From NCBI RefSeq assembly GCF_963669205.1, contig NZ_OY769915.1:4128001-4192000 (forward strand): a stretch of 64,000 nt of DNA, written 5' to 3'. Source of the DNA: an uncultured Roseibium sp. GTDB taxonomy: Bacteria; Pseudomonadota; Alphaproteobacteria; Rhizobiales; Stappiaceae. The notes under the pieces are model-generated. The model had not been told where the DNA came from and did no database searches. It saw nothing but the letters and a program-made list of their open reading frames with translations. Position 1 is the first letter of the stretch. The number at the start of each line of letters is the position of its first letter. Below are positions 62,178 to 64,000 of this stretch, one piece after another. A program made the position numbers and the translations under genes.

Positions 62178-62312
62178 TTAACGTGCTCCGCGCAGGTATT
62201 TGTTGGCATCGCGGAACGAGCGATAAAGCTTCGATGGGAGCCAGCTGAGACGCGACCGGTTATAGGTCAGACCATCTCGGACAAGCAGACAATGTGCTGT
62301 GTGCAAATTCAT
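62178..62312 (-). CDS. Small basic protein, 44 aa
   Basis: An optimal ribosome-binding site (AAGGAGGA, 8 bases from the ATG at 62312) precedes this short frame: MNLHTAHCLLVRDG at the start, then an Arg/Lys-rich helix-like part (SKLYRSFRDANKYLRGAR). Its short length, basic helix and AT-rich promoter recall the abundant small proteins of the DUF1127 kind, but the family match is not secure. The upstream direct repeat CACTATGTGCACTAT (62340 region) may be a regulator site. Function unknown. Confidence 0.6.
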   Translation of the reverse strand: MNLHTAHCLLVRDGLTYNRSRLSWLPSKLYRSFRDANKYLRGAR

Positions 62313-62700
62313 TTTATTCCTCCTTATACTCAACAATAGTGCACATAGTGCGCCTAAGCAAGAAATTCAATATTTGACGGTTAATGAAATTCGTTAAATT
62401 TTATCAATGAGTCAGCCGAAGAAATCGTTAACAGTTAGAAAGCTGCCGGGCGATTGCACCCCCGGCACGCATGTGGGTCCAGCGCATTTCAGGACACTGT
62501 TCCGGCCCTGTTGTTGCCCGCGGCTCCCTTTCCGGTCGGCACGCACAAGCCCATTGGGCTCATGACCGAAAACCTGGCTTGGCCTGTTTCAAAAGATCTT
62601 GTTCCACCGTCTGCGAAGACGGCAGCCTGGGAGAAGATCACCCTCAATAGGGTCCGGCTTCGCTCCTGAAAGCGAAGCCGTCATGCATCGGAACTGCAGA
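62313..62700. other. Intergenic region upstream of the 44-aa gene
   Basis: The first part, 62330-62420, is AT-rich (TTCAATATTTGACGGTTAAT) and holds the promoter for the 44-aa gene on the minus strand. Positions 62420-62700 show no gene or RNA element and form the 3' flank of the carbonic anhydrase gene. Confidence 0.45.
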
Positions 62701-63567
62701 CTATTTTTCAATGACGCTGAGAAGGTCCGGATTGCGCACGAGGTTCCTGACACCATGAGCGTATTCTTCGTTGAAGATGTTTCCGCTCAGCCAGTAATCC
62801 ACGGAGGCGATGGAGACTTTCGCAATCTTCGGCCTCACGCTCCAGGTCACCTGGAAGGGCGATCCTTTTTCGTTGTATCCCGGCCCTGTTGTCGACCCCG
62901 CATACTGCACAGGCGCGCCCGTGTCAGACGGAATGTTCGGCGCCTGATGAAAACCGCCGACGACATCAACCTGGGTGAGCTTGATGAAATCGAGCGCCTG
63001 ATCATCGTTGACCAGGACATAAACCTGCGCCTCGACGCGTAGCTGCGGGTTGTTGACCGCTTCGCTCAGGCAGGAGCCAAGGGTCGGACCCGGATCGACC
63101 TTTGCGGTCGTGAAGACATAGTGAACCTCGATCGTATCGCCCGGCTCAAGGTCGCCGTGATCGCTGGACCCGACCTTGTAGCCAAGCGGTTCAAGTTCGG
63201 CATCGGTCAAGGCGCCGTTGTACTTGTACCCGGTCCCGTAGCCGTGTCCGTCGCCGTTGCCGGCATATGTCGTGAATTCACCGCCCCGGTGTTCCGCGCT
63301 TTCGTGAAAGTGAATGTTGCAGAGATTCATATGCGCCCTGGGCGGCGCTGCAACAAACAGTCTCGGATTGGCCCCGTCAACAGTACCTATGTCGCGTGGC
63401 GACTGGGGTCCGAAACCGGCACCGCCGGTTTTTTCGGCCAGTGCCTGTCGCTGATGCGCAATGACTTCGTTGGAAGCTGTGGCGCTGCCGCCTTCGGAAG
63501 CTGTTGCGGCGTTGGTGATGGCGCAGGCAGAAACAAGCGCAGCCGCCGTGGCATGGGATATTTTCAT
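62701..63567 (-). CDS. Periplasmic delta-class carbonic anhydrase, 288 aa
   Basis: A signal peptide (residues 1-24, ATAAALVSACAITNAATA) leads a domain with the delta-CA hallmark MNLCNIHFHESAEHRGGEF, then GDGHGYGTGYKYNGAL, giving closely spaced His residues that should bind zinc. The C-terminal half (FIKLTQVDVVGGFHQAPNIP, VTWSVRPKIAKVSIASVDYWL) completes the fold. It would hydrate CO2 in the periplasm. Delta CAs were first known from diatoms. The start at 63567 has AAAGG upstream, inside the loop of leader element copy d. Confidence 0.88.
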   Translation of the reverse strand: MKISHATAAALVSACAITNAATASEGGSATASNEVIAHQRQALAEKTGGAGFGPQSPRDIGTVDGANPRLFVAAPPRAHMNLCNIHFHESAEHRGGEFTTYAGNGDGHGYGTGYKYNGALTDAELEPLGYKVGSSDHGDLEPGDTIEVHYVFTTAKVDPGPTLGSCLSEAVNNPQLRVEAQVYVLVNDDQALDFIKLTQVDVVGGFHQAPNIPSDTGAPVQYAGSTTGPGYNEKGSPFQVTWSVRPKIAKVSIASVDYWLSGNIFNEEYAHGVRNLVRNPDLLSVIEK

Positions 63568-63594
63568 AAGGACACCTTTCAATGTCCCCCACAC
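63568..63594 (-). promoter_or_regulatory. Leader hairpin element, copy d (GTGTGGGGGAC type)
   Basis: On the minus strand GTGTGGG is followed by a stem GGACA (63587-63583) with TGTCC (63574-63570), loop TTGAAAGG. The ribosome-binding AAAGG sits in the loop, 7 bases from ATG 63567. Relative to copies a and b the fifth pair is A-U instead of G-C, a compensatory change. TTATAAC lies 14 bases upstream as a probable -10. Confidence 0.6.
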
Positions 63595-64000
63595 GAATTT
63601 AGTTATAAGTGCCAGTGACGAAAATTCCAATCTTCATTTGCAAAGCCGCCGCTGAAATGAAGGCCCAAGCCTTCAAATACCCATAACGTCTTGCAACCGG
63701 CTTCGACCTGCCGTAAGAACAATTCCGTTAACCACCTGCTCACGCTTTTCCGTCAGGCTGGGTGGCTGAAACGCTGTAACGACCGAAGGCCCCGTTAAGA
63801 CCCATGATCGCGCCACGCGACATCACCGGTTCTAGCTTCGACGCGCTGAAAGAGCGCGGCGGCCTCATTCTACTTGGCGATCTCCTCCTTCTTAGATGCC
63901 CCTGAGCGTCGGCTGATCCGTGTTTTCAACGAGCGGAACGGGCACTTAGGGGAGAGACTTCAAACCACAGCCTTACGAATTCCGGATCGCGCCCGTGTTC
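63595..64000. other. Terminal intergenic region
   Basis: No supported gene. 63595-63660 is the promoter side of the carbonic anhydrase gene. A 33-codon frame from the ATG at 63804 (MIAPRDITGSSFDALKERGG) has no ribosome-binding site and may be a fragment of a gene remnant. Nothing else recognised before the window ends. Confidence 0.4.

Overview
The window reads as a high-GC alphaproteobacterial chromosome, most likely a marine member of the Hyphomicrobiales close to Roseibium/Labrenzia/Stappia. That placement is inference from gene families and repeat style (scattered CCCGG-type palindromes, an IS110 element, a GatCA operon, Zur-type CobW genes, ilvB attenuation); no rRNA is present to settle it. 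No phage, plasmid or CRISPR locus is visible.

Layout. Positions 1-288 are the cut end of an IS110-family insertion whose complete sister copy lies at 43341-44495, 44 kb away in the same orientation. Positions 289-4840 hold two palindromic repeat arrays, one with a 194-bp tandem unit, on either side of three exported proteins of unknown function. Positions 4949-14645 form a regulatory island: four paralogous AraC-family regulators, a protein consisting only of a LexA-type DNA-binding domain, an autotransporter and an HD-GYP protein. A 1.5-kb gene-poor stretch follows. From 16195 the content is mostly metabolic: an IclR/rhodanese/FAD-oxidase/RidA group, tRNA-Lys(CTT), an attenuated ilvBN operon, arylamine N-acetyltransferase, serA, a guanidine-II riboswitch with its exporter gdx, a Zur-type zinc locus (CobW-DUF1826), pdxJ, LysE, gatC-GNAT-gatA, an L-2-hydroxyglutarate-oxidase-like enzyme and a PfpI protein. 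After the complete IS110 come a TetR regulator with a perfect operator, ilvC, a Sel1-repeat protein, a diguanylate cyclase, a D-Ala-D-Ala carboxypeptidase, an ABC-2 exporter, pirin, a GNAT-Nudix fusion, PhzF, a DMT exporter, a GST/ArsR/SRPBCC/DUF899 group and a delta-class carbonic anhydrase.

How the genes work together. ilvB, ilvN and ilvC make branched-chain amino acids. ilvBN is preceded by an 18-residue leader peptide (Leu-Ile-Leu-Val-Val-Val run) and an intrinsic terminator, the classic attenuation layout. gdx is preceded by the paired ACGG-loop hairpins of a guanidine-II riboswitch. CobW and DUF1826 overlap by four bases behind a near-perfect Zur palindrome.

The most unusual signal is a recurring leader element. 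GTGTGGGGGAC begins the leader of the autotransporter (11635-11645), of an ORF overlapping the HD-GYP gene (13427-13437) and of the delta carbonic anhydrase (63584-63594). Each time its GGAC forms the 5' arm of a hairpin that carries the ribosome-binding purines in its loop and ends 2-5 bases before ATG, with one compensatory base-pair change. A fourth core copy (14929) and a shorter relative (36839) exist. This may be an undescribed translational control element.
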